A stretch of DNA of 64,000 nucleotides from Symbioplanes lichenis (GTDB taxonomy: Bacteria; Actinomycetota; Actinomycetes; Mycobacteriales; Micromonosporaceae). The stretch covers positions 1 to 64,000 of the forward strand of contig NZ_JAUZQD010000028.1 of NCBI RefSeq assembly GCF_030709675.1, written 5' to 3'. Position numbers and translations under genes: made by a program. Below the pieces are notes generated by a model, which saw nothing but the letters and a program-made list of their open reading frames with translations, ran no database searches and was not told the DNA's origin. Shown piece after piece: positions 38,443-51,010 of the stretch (its first letter is position 1; each line of letters begins with the position of its first letter).

Positions 38443-38595
38443 CCGCGAGCGGCGTGACCGTCACAAGGCGTCCGCGAGCGGCGTGACCGTCAGAAGGCGC
38501 CCGCGAGCAAGATGACCGTCAACAGGCGCCCGCGAGCAAGATGACCGTCAGAAGGCGCCCGCGAGCAAGATCGCCATCAACAGGCGCCCGCGCGG
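38443..38595. repeat. 29-bp tandem repeat array
   Basis: Units beginning CCGCGAGC start at 38443, 38472, 38501, 38530, 38559 and (degenerate) 38588, an exact 29-bp period without spacers. Most carry TGACCGTCA, a near-palindrome. The array stands between the GH43 promoter and the metH terminator. Confidence 0.92.
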
Positions 38596-38627
38596 AACAG
38601 GCCCGACAAAGGCAGAAGAGGCCCAGC

Positions 38628-38659
38628 AAAAAGGGCCCGGGCGACAACCGCCCGGGCCC
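38628..38659 (-). terminator. Intrinsic terminator of metH
   Basis: On the minus strand an 11-bp perfect GC stem (GGGCCCGGGCG / CGCCCGGGCCC, 5-nt loop) is followed by TTTTT. It starts 16 nt after the metH stop. Confidence 0.88.
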
Positions 38660-38675
38660 CACCGAGAAAAAGAGA

Positions 38676-42254
<3,579 letters not shown>

Positions 42255-42271
42255 ACGACCACCTCCGGGTA

Positions 42272-42355
42272 GCGAACTCGGAGGCGCCCTTGGTCGGTGT
42301 GACGAGCCAAACCGAGCGTGGCGGGTTTCCCCGTTGCAGCGCCCCTCGGTCTGGG
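42272..42355 (-). promoter_or_regulatory. S-adenosylhomocysteine riboswitch in metH leader
   Basis: Read on the minus strand: CCGAGGGGCGCTGCAACGGG, a GAAA loop, CCCGCCACGCTCGG, and 30 nt later GGCGCCTCCGAG. CCGAG pairs with CTCGG (P1), ACGGG with CCCGC (P2), and GGGGCGC with GCGCCTC gives the pseudoknot. GCGCTGCAACGG and GCTCGG are the core conserved words of the SAH riboswitch. It is an ON switch in known cases: SAH binding would raise metH expression. It ends 18 nt before the start codon and close to its GGAGGT, which suits control of translation. Confidence 0.85.
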
Positions 42356-42527
42356 CACCAAGAGTACCGCAACCCGGTCACAACGACCCGGTCCCGGCCC
42401 GTCGCTTCGGCCGGGCCCGCCTCCCCCGAACGGCCCGATCTTCCGCGATGTCGCTCCGCCCCGGTACGGAATGCCTGCTCAGCGTGCAGGATGCTGCCCG
42501 AGGCGATATAGCTGGGGGATGCAGGCC

Positions 42528-43517
42528 ATGGAAATCCATCACTTCGAGCAGGGCTGGGTGACGCCCGTCCTCAGCTACGCGCTGTCGGTGCTCGGCTCGG
42601 CCCTGGGCCTCGTCTGCGCCATCCGGCTGCGGACCGCGCCCGGCAGCGGCGCCCGCGCCTGGTGGCTGTCGCTGTCGGCGGTCGCGATCGGCGGCACCGG
42701 CATCTGGGCCATGCACTTCGTCGCCATGATGGGCTTCCGGGTGGTCGGCACCCCCATCCGGTACGACGTCGGCCTCACCGCCGCGAGCGCGCTGCTCGCC
42801 GTCGTGGCGGTCGGCGCCGGCCTGGCGGTCGCCTTCGGCGGAGCCACGGTACGCGCGGCCCGGCTCGTCACGGGCGGTGTCCTCGCCGGTCTGGGCGTCG
42901 CCGCGATGCACTACCTCGGCATGGCGGGCATGCACCTCAACGCCCACATCTCGTACGGAGTCCCCCGCGTGGCCGCCTCGATCGCCGTCGCCGTGGTCGC
43001 CGCCACCGTGGCCCTCTGGCTCGCCGCCCGCGTGCACCGGCCCGTGGCCGTCCTCGGCGCCGCCCTGATCATGGGCGTCGCGGTCAACGGCATGCACTTC
43101 ACCGGCATGTCCGCGATGTCCGCCCGGCCCGGCGCGGACACCGGCGTCCCGGGCGGCGCCACCGCCTCGTCGCTGCTGGTCCCGATCGGCGTCGCCGTCG
43201 TCTTCGCGCTGCTGGCCCTCGGCTACGCCCTGATGGCCGCCCCGACCGAGGAGGACCGGGCCGCCGCCGCCTATCTGGCCGCCCGCCGCGAGGAGTCCGC
43301 CGCCCGCCGCGCCGCGGCCACCCCGAACGCCGCCCCGATGGCCGCCGGCCTCCTGGACTCCCCGCGCCGGGCGACCGGCCGGAGGGCGGCCCGGCCCGGC
43401 GCGACCGGCCCGCGGCAGCCCACGATCCCGCAGCAGGGCGGCCATGTCGCCAAGGCCCGCGACTCGGCGCTCGGCAGCGGCACCTGGACCTACCGGGACC
43501 GGTCAGACCGGCAGTAG
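42528..43517 (+). CDS. MHYT-domain membrane protein
   Basis: A 329-aa protein with about seven membrane helices and three MHYT signatures, AMHFVAMMGF, AMHYLGMAGM and GMHFTGMSAM, whose Met/His residues probably bind copper and sense a diatomic gas or redox state. There is no GGDEF or EAL output domain; a cytoplasmic tail of ~75 mostly basic/Pro/Ala residues follows. ATG 42528 has GGGGG nine nt upstream; ATG 42519 is possible. Its 3' end overlaps convergent cydC by 15 bp, and nearness to the bd oxidase genes fits an oxygen-sensing theme. Confidence 0.85.
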   Translation: MEIHHFEQGWVTPVLSYALSVLGSALGLVCAIRLRTAPGSGARAWWLSLSAVAIGGTGIWAMHFVAMMGFRVVGTPIRYDVGLTAASALLAVVAVGAGLAVAFGGATVRAARLVTGGVLAGLGVAAMHYLGMAGMHLNAHISYGVPRVAASIAVAVVAATVALWLAARVHRPVAVLGAALIMGVAVNGMHFTGMSAMSARPGADTGVPGGATASSLLVPIGVAVVFALLALGYALMAAPTEEDRAAAAYLAARREESAARRAAATPNAAPMAAGLLDSPRRATGRRAARPGATGPRQPTIPQQGGHVAKARDSALGSGTWTYRDRSDRQ

Positions 43518-45140
43518 CTCGCGGGGCCCGAGCCGGACGACGGTGTCCACCCCGGCGAGGTCCTCCGTCCGGTGGGTGATGAGCAGCACGGCCCGCTCCC
43601 CGGCCGCGGCGAGCAGGTCCCGGGTCAGCGCCCGCGCGGTCGCGTCGTCCAGGTGCTCGGCCGGCTCGTCGAGGATCAGCACGCGCGCGTCGGTCAGCAG
43701 CGCCCGGGCGAGCGCCAGCCGCCGCCGCTGCCCGCCCGACAGCTGCGCGCCGTGCTCCCCCACCGGCGTCTCGAGGCCGCCGGGCAGCGACGCCACCCAG
43801 TCCGACAAGCGTGCCTGCCGCAGCGCGTCCCCCAGGGCGGCGTCGGTCGCGTCCGGTCGGCCGATCCGCAAATTCGCGGCGATCGACGCGTCGAACAGGT
43901 ACGCGTCCTCGGGCAGCCACACCACGGCCCGCCGCACGTCCGAGGGGTCCAGCTCCCGGAGATCGGCCCCGTTGAGCAGCACCCGCCCGGCCACCGGGTC
44001 GAGGAAGCGCACGAGCAGCGCCGCCACGGTCGACTTGCCCGACCCGCTCGGCCCGACGAGCGCCACCCGCGACCCCGGTGCGAGCGTCAGCGACAAGCCG
44101 GAAAAGACGTTCTCGCCCGGGATCCATGACGCGGACACGTCGACCATGCGGAGAGTCACCGGACCCGCCGGGACAGAAGCACTCCCCCCGACGACCGGCG
44201 CCGGCGCCGCCAGGACCTCGCCGAGCCGCCGCAGCCCGGCCCGCGCCCCGGCGAAGTGCTGCGCCGCCCCGGGCAGAGTCCCCGCGATCTCGAACACGGC
44301 CAGCGGCGTCAGCACCACCACCGCCAGCAACTCCCCCGGCAGCTCCCCGGCCCGCACGGCGACCGCCCCGGCGACGAGCCCGGCCAGCACGCTGATGCCC
44401 GCGCCCAGGGCGGTCACGGCGGCCGAGACGCCCGTGGCAGCCGACGAGCGCGACTCGGCCCGCCGCAGCCGGGCGTCCACGTCGTGCAAGAGAGCGAGCC
44501 GGCGCCCCTCGGCCCCGTACGCGAGCAGGTCGGGCCGGCCCTGCACCAGGTCGGCGGTGAGCGTGGCGAGCTCCCCGCGCAGCGGCGCCAGCTGACCGTC
44601 GGCCCGCCGGGCGGCCGCCGCCTGCACCAGCGGCACGATCACCGCCACGACAAGCAACGCCGCCGCCAGGACCACGCCGGCTGTCGGCAGCAGCGTCGCG
44701 ACCAGAACGACCGCGGCGGCCCCGACGACCACGGCCACCGCGTACGGCAGCAGCACCCGGGTCACCAGGTCCAGCACCGCGTCCACGTCGGCGGCGAGGC
44801 GCTGGGCGAGGTCGGCGCGCCGGAACCGGGCCAGCCCGGCCGGGGCGATCCGCTCGAGGTGGGCGTACAGGCGGACGCGCAGTGCCCCCTGCACCCGGAA
44901 CGCCGCGTCGTGGCCGATCAGCCGCTCGAGGTAGCGGAACACGCCGCGCCCGAGCCCGAACGCGCGCACGGCGACGATGGCCACCATGAGGTGCAGCACC
45001 GGCGGGTGCAGGGCAGCCCGCGAGATGAGCCACGCCGAGACGGCCATGAGCCCGACGCCCGAGCCGGCGGCCCCGATGCCGGCCAGCCCGGCCAGCAGCA
45101 GCCGCCCGGCCGCCGGGCGCAGCACCGACGTGATCCTCAC
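43503..45140 (-). CDS. cydC: Cytochrome bd assembly ABC exporter subunit CydC
   Basis: A 545-aa half-transporter: six membrane helices, then an ATPase with Walker A GPSGSGKST, signature LSGGQRRRL, Walker B VLILDEP and ITHRTED. CydDC exports glutathione/cysteine-type thiols or loads heme for cytochrome bd assembly. GTG 45140 overlaps the cydD stop (GTGA). It is the last gene of cydABDC. Confidence 0.93.
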   Translation of the reverse strand: MRITSVLRPAAGRLLLAGLAGIGAAGSGVGLMAVSAWLISRAALHPPVLHLMVAIVAVRAFGLGRGVFRYLERLIGHDAAFRVQGALRVRLYAHLERIAPAGLARFRRADLAQRLAADVDAVLDLVTRVLLPYAVAVVVGAAAVVLVATLLPTAGVVLAAALLVVAVIVPLVQAAAARRADGQLAPLRGELATLTADLVQGRPDLLAYGAEGRRLALLHDVDARLRRAESRSSAATGVSAAVTALGAGISVLAGLVAGAVAVRAGELPGELLAVVVLTPLAVFEIAGTLPGAAQHFAGARAGLRRLGEVLAAPAPVVGGSASVPAGPVTLRMVDVSASWIPGENVFSGLSLTLAPGSRVALVGPSGSGKSTVAALLVRFLDPVAGRVLLNGADLRELDPSDVRRAVVWLPEDAYLFDASIAANLRIGRPDATDAALGDALRQARLSDWVASLPGGLETPVGEHGAQLSGGQRRRLALARALLTDARVLILDEPAEHLDDATARALTRDLLAAAGERAVLLITHRTEDLAGVDTVVRLGPRELLPV

Positions 45141-46699
45141 GCGGTCACCAGGTCCAGGGCGATCGAGCGGCCGGCGAGGGCGATGAGCTCGGGCCGGTGG
45201 GCGGCGATGAGGACCGTACGCCCGGCGCTGAGCCGCCGGATCGCGTCCATGATCCCGGCCGCCGTGGCCGCGTCCAGGTTGGCGGTCGGCTCGTCCAGCA
45301 GCACGATCGGAGCGTCCCGCCGGAACGCCCGGGCGAGCGCGACCCGCTGCCGCTGGCCCGCCGACAGCCCCACGCCGCTGTCCCCGACCACCGTGTCGAG
45401 GCCGAAGTCGATGCCGGCCCCCTCGAAGGAGCCCGACGACCCGCCGAGCTCGATGTTGGAGCGCACGGTCCCCGCGAAGATGTGCGGCCGCTGCGGCACG
45501 TACGCGATCCGCGAGCGCCACGCATCGGGATCCACCGTGGCCAGATCGACATCCCCGACGGTCACCCGCCCGGCCGCCGGGGTCACGAAGCCCATCAGCA
45601 CTGCCAGCGCCGTCGACTTGCCGCACCCGCTCGGCCCGGTCAGCGCCACGATCTCGCCGGGCTCGATCCGGGCGGTGAAGTCCCGCAGCGCCGGCGCGGC
45701 CCGCCCCGGGAAGGTCACCGTCACGCCCTCGAACGCGATGGATCCCGCCGGCGCCGGCCCGGATCCGCGCACCGGCTCGGGCTGATCCAGGATCGCGAAA
45801 ACGGATTCGGCGGCGGCGACGCCCTCCGCGCTGGCGTGATAGTGCGCGCCGACCTGCCGCAGCGGCTGGTAGGCCTCGGGCGCCAGGATCAGCACGAGCA
45901 GCGCGGTCGTCAGGTCGAGGTGCCCGCTGACCAGCCGCAGCCCGATCCCCACGGCCACCAGGGCGACCGAGAGCGTGGCCAGCAGTTCGAGCACGAGCGA
46001 GGACAGGAACGCCGTGCGCAGCGTCCGCATGGTCACCCGGCGCTGCTCGTCGCTGATCCGCCGGACGATCGCCACCTGGGCCCGGGCCCGGCCGAAGATC
46101 TTCAGCGTCGGCAGCCCGGACACCACGTCGAGGAAGTGGTGTCCCAGCCGCTCGAGCAGCCGGAACTGCCGCCGGTTGGCCGCCTCGGTGTGCAGGCCGA
46201 CCAGCGCCATGAAGAGTGGGATGAGCGGCAGGGTCAGCGCGACCGTCAGGGTGGCGGTCAGGTCGGCGCCCAGCAGCCGGGCCAGCACGATCGCGGGCAC
46301 CAGCGCCGCCAGCACGAGCTGCGGCAGATACTTCGCGAAGTACGCGTCCAGCGCGTCCAGCCCCCGGGTCACGAGCACCGTGACCTCACCGGTCGACGCG
46401 GAGGAGCCGCGCGCCAGCACTTGACGCCGCAGGGCCGACTTGACGCCCGCCGCGGCCCGCGCGGAGACGACCTCCTGCGCCCAGGCGACGACAGCTCGTC
46501 CAGTGATCACCGCGGCCAGCCAGAGGAAGAGGGAAGAAACCGCGCCGTCCCCGAGGAACACCGTGCTGATGCCCTCCGCCAGCAGCGTCGCCTGCGCCAC
46601 GATCAGCCCGGCCAGGGCGACCCCGAGGGCCACGGTCACCGCGAGGTAGGCGCGCGCCGGGCGGGCGTACCGGAGCAGGCGGGGATCCAGGGGTTTCAC
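45137..46699 (-). CDS. cydD: Cytochrome bd assembly ABC exporter subunit CydD
   Basis: A 520-aa half-transporter with an N-terminal six-helix domain and ATPase motifs GPSGCGKST, LSAGQRQRV (ABC signature), IVLLDEPTANLD and AAHRPE. It pairs with CydC. GTG 46699 overlaps the cydB stop (GTGA), so cydB, cydD and cydC are translationally coupled. Confidence 0.93.
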   Translation of the reverse strand: MKPLDPRLLRYARPARAYLAVTVALGVALAGLIVAQATLLAEGISTVFLGDGAVSSLFLWLAAVITGRAVVAWAQEVVSARAAAGVKSALRRQVLARGSSASTGEVTVLVTRGLDALDAYFAKYLPQLVLAALVPAIVLARLLGADLTATLTVALTLPLIPLFMALVGLHTEAANRRQFRLLERLGHHFLDVVSGLPTLKIFGRARAQVAIVRRISDEQRRVTMRTLRTAFLSSLVLELLATLSVALVAVGIGLRLVSGHLDLTTALLVLILAPEAYQPLRQVGAHYHASAEGVAAAESVFAILDQPEPVRGSGPAPAGSIAFEGVTVTFPGRAAPALRDFTARIEPGEIVALTGPSGCGKSTALAVLMGFVTPAAGRVTVGDVDLATVDPDAWRSRIAYVPQRPHIFAGTVRSNIELGGSSGSFEGAGIDFGLDTVVGDSGVGLSAGQRQRVALARAFRRDAPIVLLDEPTANLDAATAAGIMDAIRRLSAGRTVLIAAHRPELIALAGRSIALDLVTA

Positions 46700-47691
46700 G
46701 CGGGGATCCGATCGACCGTCAGGCGCTGGCGGAACACCCAGTACGTCCACCCCTGGTAGAGCAGCACGACCGGCGTGAAGACCACGGCGACCCACGTCAT
46801 CACGGTCAGCGTGTAGTGGCTGGACGCGGCGTTGGTCGTGGTGAGGCTGTTCGCGTCGGCCAGGGACGACGGCATGACGTTCGGGAAGAGCGTCACGAAC
46901 AGTGCGAACACCGCGAGGACGAGCGTGGCGCCGGTGGCGACGAACGCCCAGCCCTCACGGCGTACCCGGATCAGGAGCGTGGCCGCGATCAGCGCGACCG
47001 CCGCCGCGGCAGCGAGCATGGCCCCGGCCGCGTCGGGGTGGGCCAGCCCGGTCCACAGCAGGAACGCGCCCGCGACCACGACGGCCGGCGGGGCGAGCCG
47101 CGTGGCCAGGCGACCGGCCCGGTCCCGCATCTCGCCGCCGGTCTTCAGAGCCAGGAACACCGCGCCGTGCAACGTGAACAGCGTCAGCGTGGTGAGACCC
47201 CCGAGCAGCCCGTACGGATTCAGCAGGTCGAGGAAGCCACCCACGTACTCGTGGTTCGTATCCAGTTTGACGCCGCGCACGATGTTGCCGAAGGCGACGC
47301 CCCACAACACCGCCGGGAGCAGACTGCCGGCGACGATCGCGATGTCCCAGCGCTTCTTCCAGCGCCCGCCGTCGCGCTTGCCGCGGTACTCGAAGGCGAC
47401 CCCGCGGACGATGAGCGCCACCAGGATGAGCAGCAGCGGCAGGTAGAAGCCCGAGAAGAGGGTGGCGTACCACTCGGGGAACGCCGCGAACGTGGCGCCG
47501 CCGGCGACGATGAGCCAGACCTCGTTGCCGTCCCAGACCGGGCCGATGGTGTTGATGAGCAGCCGGCGCTCGCGGTCGGTGCGGCCGAGCACGGGCAGCA
47601 GGATCCCGACGCCGAAGTCGAAGCCCTCCAGGAGGAAGTAGCCGGTCCAGAGCAGGGCGATGAGCGCGAACCAGACGGTCGTGAGTTCCAT
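46696..47691 (-). CDS. cydB: Cytochrome bd oxidase subunit II
   Basis: A 331-aa integral membrane subunit of the bd-type quinol oxidase. Typical pieces are GYFLLEGFDFGVGILLP, INTIGPVWDGNEVWLI, FPEWYATLFSGFYLPL and YQGWTYWVFRQR at the end. About eight or nine helices. It starts 7 bp after the cydA stop. Confidence 0.95.
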   Translation of the reverse strand: MELTTVWFALIALLWTGYFLLEGFDFGVGILLPVLGRTDRERRLLINTIGPVWDGNEVWLIVAGGATFAAFPEWYATLFSGFYLPLLLILVALIVRGVAFEYRGKRDGGRWKKRWDIAIVAGSLLPAVLWGVAFGNIVRGVKLDTNHEYVGGFLDLLNPYGLLGGLTTLTLFTLHGAVFLALKTGGEMRDRAGRLATRLAPPAVVVAGAFLLWTGLAHPDAAGAMLAAAAAVALIAATLLIRVRREGWAFVATGATLVLAVFALFVTLFPNVMPSSLADANSLTTTNAASSHYTLTVMTWVAVVFTPVVLLYQGWTYWVFRQRLTVDRIPA

Positions 47692-47698
47692 GATGTCC

Positions 47699-49078
47699 CT
47701 AGTAGGCGAAGGCGAGGGTGCGGTCGGACTGCTCCGCGGGCTCGATGAAGCCCCGCCGGGCGTACTTGACGAACAGCCCGACCTCGATGACCGCGAGCAC
47801 CCCGTAGAGCACGGTCAGCACGATCAATGACGTCGCCGCTTCCCCGGTACTGACCGACGGCGACACGCTCTCGGCCGTCGTGAAGAGCCCGAAGACCGTC
47901 CACGGCTGCCGGCCCATCTCGGTGAAGATCCACCCGAAGCTGTTGGCCGCCAGGGGCATCCCAACGCCGGCCACGGCCGCGAGCCACAACCAACGGCTTC
48001 CCGGTGTACGCCCGCCCCGGGTGAACCACAGCGCGACCAGCGCCACAAGCATCGCCAGCCCGCCGAACCCGATCATGAACCGGAAGCCCCAGTAGGTGAC
48101 CGGCACGTACGGCGTGTACGAGCCCTCGCCGTACTGCTGCTCGTACGCCGTCTCCAGGTCGTCGATCCCCTCCACCTGCCCGTCGAACGAGCCCGTGGCG
48201 AGGAACGACAGCAGGTTCGGCACGCGCAGGCTCGCGTACTCCTCGGAGCCGTCGAGGGATCCGATCGTGAAGATGGAGAAGCCGGCCGGCCGGGCGGTCG
48301 AGTAGAGCGCCTCGGCGGCCGCCATCTTCATCGGCTGCTGCTCGGTCATGACCCGGGCCTGCAGGTCGCCGGAGATCATCGTGCCGAGCCCGGCGACGAC
48401 GACCACCCAGGCGCCGAGCTTGAGGCCGGGCCGGAAGACGTCGGCCTGGTTGCCGCGCCTGAGGTGCCAGGCGCTGACCGCGAGCAGCACGGCGCCGGCG
48501 GTCACGAAGCACGCCGTGAGGGTGTGGGCGAAGGTGACCAGCGTCGTCGTCTGGGTGAGCACCCGCCCGATGCCGGTGAGCTCGGCGCGGCCGGTCGCCG
48601 CGTTGATCTCGTAGCCGACCGGGTGCTGCATCCACGAGTTGGCCGCCAGGATGAAATAGGCCGACAGCACGGTCCCGAGCCCCGCGAGCCAGATCGTCGC
48701 GAGGTGCAGCCGCTTCGGCAGCCGGTCCCAGCCGAAGATCCACAGCCCCAGGAACGTCGACTCGAGGAAGAACGCGAGCAGCCCCTCGATGGCCAGCGGC
48801 GCCCCGAAGACGTCGCCGACGAAGCGCGAGTAGTCCGACCAGTTCATCCCGAACTGGAACTCCTGCACCAGCCCGGTCACCACGCCGATCGCGAAGTTGA
48901 TCAGGAAGAGCTTGCCCCAGAACTTGGTGGCCTTGAGGTAGCGCTCCCGGCCGGTGCGCACCCACGCGGTCTGCAGCCCGGCGACCAGCAGCGACATCCC
49001 GATGGTGATCGGCACGAACAGGAAGTGGTACACGGTGGTGATGCCGAACTGCCATCGGGCGAGGTCGAGCGCGTCCAC
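47699..49078 (-). CDS. cydA: Cytochrome bd oxidase subunit I
   Basis: A 459-aa heme-bearing subunit that oxidises quinol and reduces oxygen. N-terminal ARWQFGITTVYHFLFVP holds the heme b595-side His; GMNWSDYSRFVGDVFGAPLA, VTFAHTLTACF and GWIFTEMGRQPWTVFG are family hallmarks. The Q-loop region is of the short type. GTG 49078 follows AAAGGA. As first gene of cydABDC it would be induced at low oxygen; I see no convincing Rex site in the leader. Confidence 0.95.
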   Translation of the reverse strand: MDALDLARWQFGITTVYHFLFVPITIGMSLLVAGLQTAWVRTGRERYLKATKFWGKLFLINFAIGVVTGLVQEFQFGMNWSDYSRFVGDVFGAPLAIEGLLAFFLESTFLGLWIFGWDRLPKRLHLATIWLAGLGTVLSAYFILAANSWMQHPVGYEINAATGRAELTGIGRVLTQTTTLVTFAHTLTACFVTAGAVLLAVSAWHLRRGNQADVFRPGLKLGAWVVVVAGLGTMISGDLQARVMTEQQPMKMAAAEALYSTARPAGFSIFTIGSLDGSEEYASLRVPNLLSFLATGSFDGQVEGIDDLETAYEQQYGEGSYTPYVPVTYWGFRFMIGFGGLAMLVALVALWFTRGGRTPGSRWLWLAAVAGVGMPLAANSFGWIFTEMGRQPWTVFGLFTTAESVSPSVSTGEAATSLIVLTVLYGVLAVIEVGLFVKYARRGFIEPAEQSDRTLAFAY

Positions 49079-49281
49079 GGGTGGTCCTTTCCACGGTTAC
49101 GCACCCGAGTCTGGTGATCGCCGCCCGTCCCCCTCAGGGCCGAAAGTCCCGACCCTCGCGGGAACAAGGGCCGGGAGCCGAAGACCGCGTCGGGGGCCCG
49201 CCCCGGCCGGGCGGCGCGAAAGATCCGGTTCTTCCCCCGACACGCAGGTATCGGCGGGCGCGAGGGATTTCGCCCGATAGA

Positions 49282-49295
49282 TGGGAGCGCTCCCA
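49282..49295. promoter_or_regulatory. Perfect LacI-family operator (CebR-type)
   Basis: TGGGAGCGCTCCCA is a perfect 14-bp palindrome identical to the operator described for the cellobiose repressor CebR of Streptomyces. It lies 266 bp before the sugar-binding protein start and 74 bp upstream of the predicted -35. The most likely regulated unit is the ABC importer. Confidence 0.7.
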
Positions 49296-49368
49296 ATCAC
49301 CCTGGCCTGAAAAATCTTGCGGCGTCAGCAACGTCACCGCATCAACTTACGTCAATAACAAACAGCCG

Positions 49369-49396
49369 TTGACCTGCACTGTCAAACAACTAACTT
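49369..49396 (+). promoter_or_regulatory. Predicted promoter of sugar importer
   Basis: TTGACC, 16 nt, TAACTT, in the AT-rich leader. It implies a 5' untranslated region of about 160 nt. TTGAC-N6-GTCAA around the -35 (49369-49385) is also an inverted repeat. Confidence 0.45.
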
Positions 49397-49561
49397 TATT
49401 GACAATTCGCCGACAAGGTCATCCTGTGCCGAATCGTTACCCGGTTGATCATTCGGAAACATTGCGAAACAGCCCGGCCCGCTCTTGACTGACAGCCGGG
49501 GGAAACCGGAGACGGTGACGACGTAGTCACGCCCCGGCGTGAAGATGACATAGGGAGAGGC

Positions 49562-50932
49562 ATGTTCGGTCTTGCGAAGAGTCAGCGCCTGCGTGGTGCG
49601 CTGGCCGGCACGCTGGGCGTCGGCCTGGTGTTCGGGCTGGCCGCGTGCGGCGGCAGTGACGACTCGGACGACGACGCGACCGCTGAGTCGCAGTCGATCG
49701 ACTGCTCGCAGTTCAGCTCCTACGGCGACCTGAAGGGCAAGACGGTCTCGGTCTACACGGGCATCGTCACGCCGGAGGACAAGGCCTACAAGGACTCGTA
49801 CAAGCCGTTCGAGGACTGCACCGGCGTCACGATCAAGTACGAGGGCGACAAGTCCTTCGAGACGCAGGTCCTGGTCCGGGCGAAGGCCGGCAACCCGCCG
49901 GACCTCGCGATCGTGCCCCAGCCCGGCCTGCTGCAGCAGCTGGTCGCCACGGGCAAGGCCGTCGCGGCTCCGGCCGAGGTCGCCGCGAACGTGGACAAGT
50001 TCTGGGGCGAGGACTGGAAGGCGTACGGCAGCGCGGACGGCAAGTTCTACGCCGCGCCCTCGGGTGCGAGCGTGAAGTCGCTGGTGTGGTACTCCCCCAG
50101 CGAGTTCAAGGACGCCGGCTACACCGTGCCGACCACCCTCGACGAGCTCAAGGCGCTCAGCGACAAGATGGTCGCCGACGGCAAGAAGCCGTGGTGCGTG
50201 GGCATCGGCAGCGGTGACGCGACCGGCTGGCCGCTCACCGACTGGCAGGAGGACTTCATGCTCCGGCTGTCCGGGCCGGAGACCTACGACAAGTGGGTCA
50301 AGCACGAGATCCCCTTCAACGGCCCCGAGAGCACCGCGGCGCTCGACGCGGTCGGCGCGTACGTGAAGAACGACAAGTACGTCAACGGCGGCCTCGGCGA
50401 CGTGAAGAGCATCGCCACCACCACGTTCCAGGACGCGGGCCTGCCGATCGTCGACGGCAACACCTGCTCGCTGCACCGCCAGGCGAGCTTCTACGCGGCG
50501 AACTTCCCCAAGGACGTCAAGGTGGCCGAGGACGGCGACGTCTTCGCGTTCTACCTGCCGGGCAAGGACGCCACCACCAAGCCGGTGCTGGGCGGCGGCG
50601 AGTTCAACCTCGCGTTCGCCGACCGGCCCGAGGTCAAGGCGTTCCAGACCTACCTGTCCACCGACACCTGGGCCAACATCAAGGCGTCGGTCTCGCAGGG
50701 CTGGATCTCGGCCAACAAGGGCCTCGACGTCAGCAAGGTCAGCAACCCGATCGACAAGCTGTCGGCCGAGCTGCTGCAGAACCCGAGCACGGTGTTCCGC
50801 TTCGACGGCTCGGACCAGATGCCGGCCGCCGTCGGCTCGAACGCGATCTTCAAGCAGCTGACGAGCTGGGTGACCGGTCAGGACACCAAGACCACGGTCG
50901 ACAACGTCGAAGCCGCGTGGCCCAAGAAGTGA
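49562..50932 (+). CDS. aglE: Alpha-glucoside-type sugar-binding lipoprotein
   Basis: A 456-aa extracellular solute-binding lipoprotein. The lipobox LAAC places the lipidated Cys near residue 29. Family-type segments are AGNPPDLAIVPQPGLLQQL, APSGASVKSLVWYSP, GDATGWPLTDWQEDFMLRL and DGNTCSLHRQASF; they resemble AglE of alpha-glucoside importers. AGGGAG precedes ATG 49562. Actual sugar specificity is uncertain because the upstream operator is of the cellobiose-regulator type. A hairpin separates it from the permease genes, which would give more binding protein than permease. Confidence 0.87.
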   Translation: MFGLAKSQRLRGALAGTLGVGLVFGLAACGGSDDSDDDATAESQSIDCSQFSSYGDLKGKTVSVYTGIVTPEDKAYKDSYKPFEDCTGVTIKYEGDKSFETQVLVRAKAGNPPDLAIVPQPGLLQQLVATGKAVAAPAEVAANVDKFWGEDWKAYGSADGKFYAAPSGASVKSLVWYSPSEFKDAGYTVPTTLDELKALSDKMVADGKKPWCVGIGSGDATGWPLTDWQEDFMLRLSGPETYDKWVKHEIPFNGPESTAALDAVGAYVKNDKYVNGGLGDVKSIATTTFQDAGLPIVDGNTCSLHRQASFYAANFPKDVKVAEDGDVFAFYLPGKDATTKPVLGGGEFNLAFADRPEVKAFQTYLSTDTWANIKASVSQGWISANKGLDVSKVSNPIDKLSAELLQNPSTVFRFDGSDQMPAAVGSNAIFKQLTSWVTGQDTKTTVDNVEAAWPKK

Positions 50933-50945
50933 TCTAGCACCACCC

Positions 50946-50976
50946 GGGGCCGGTTGCCGATGAGGCAACCGGCCCC
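50946..50976 (+). terminator. Partial terminator/processing hairpin in importer operon
   Basis: A perfect 13-bp stem (GGGGCCGGTTGCC / GGCAACCGGCCCC, 5-nt loop) between the binding-protein and permease genes, followed by TTCTCTCCT. It likely attenuates or stabilises the upstream mRNA. Confidence 0.75.
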
Positions 50977-51010
50977 TTCTCTCCTAGGACCTGAAAGGAG
51001 TACGGGTCAC

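Larger units (their letters stand above)
49079..49561. other. 483-bp AT-rich divergent control region
   Basis: It separates cydA (minus) from the sugar-binding protein gene (plus). The part 49300-49480 is far poorer in GC than its surroundings. It contains the LacI-type palindrome and the promoter listed separately. No gene is supported. Confidence 0.6.

Noticed and set aside
38443..38595. 29-bp periodic repeats that could suggest a CRISPR array
   Set aside because: The units are contiguous with no variable spacers, and no cas gene is in the window.
49081..49300. Rex-type site for cydA
   Set aside because: No TTGTGAA/TTCACAA-type palindrome was found by eye in the leader.
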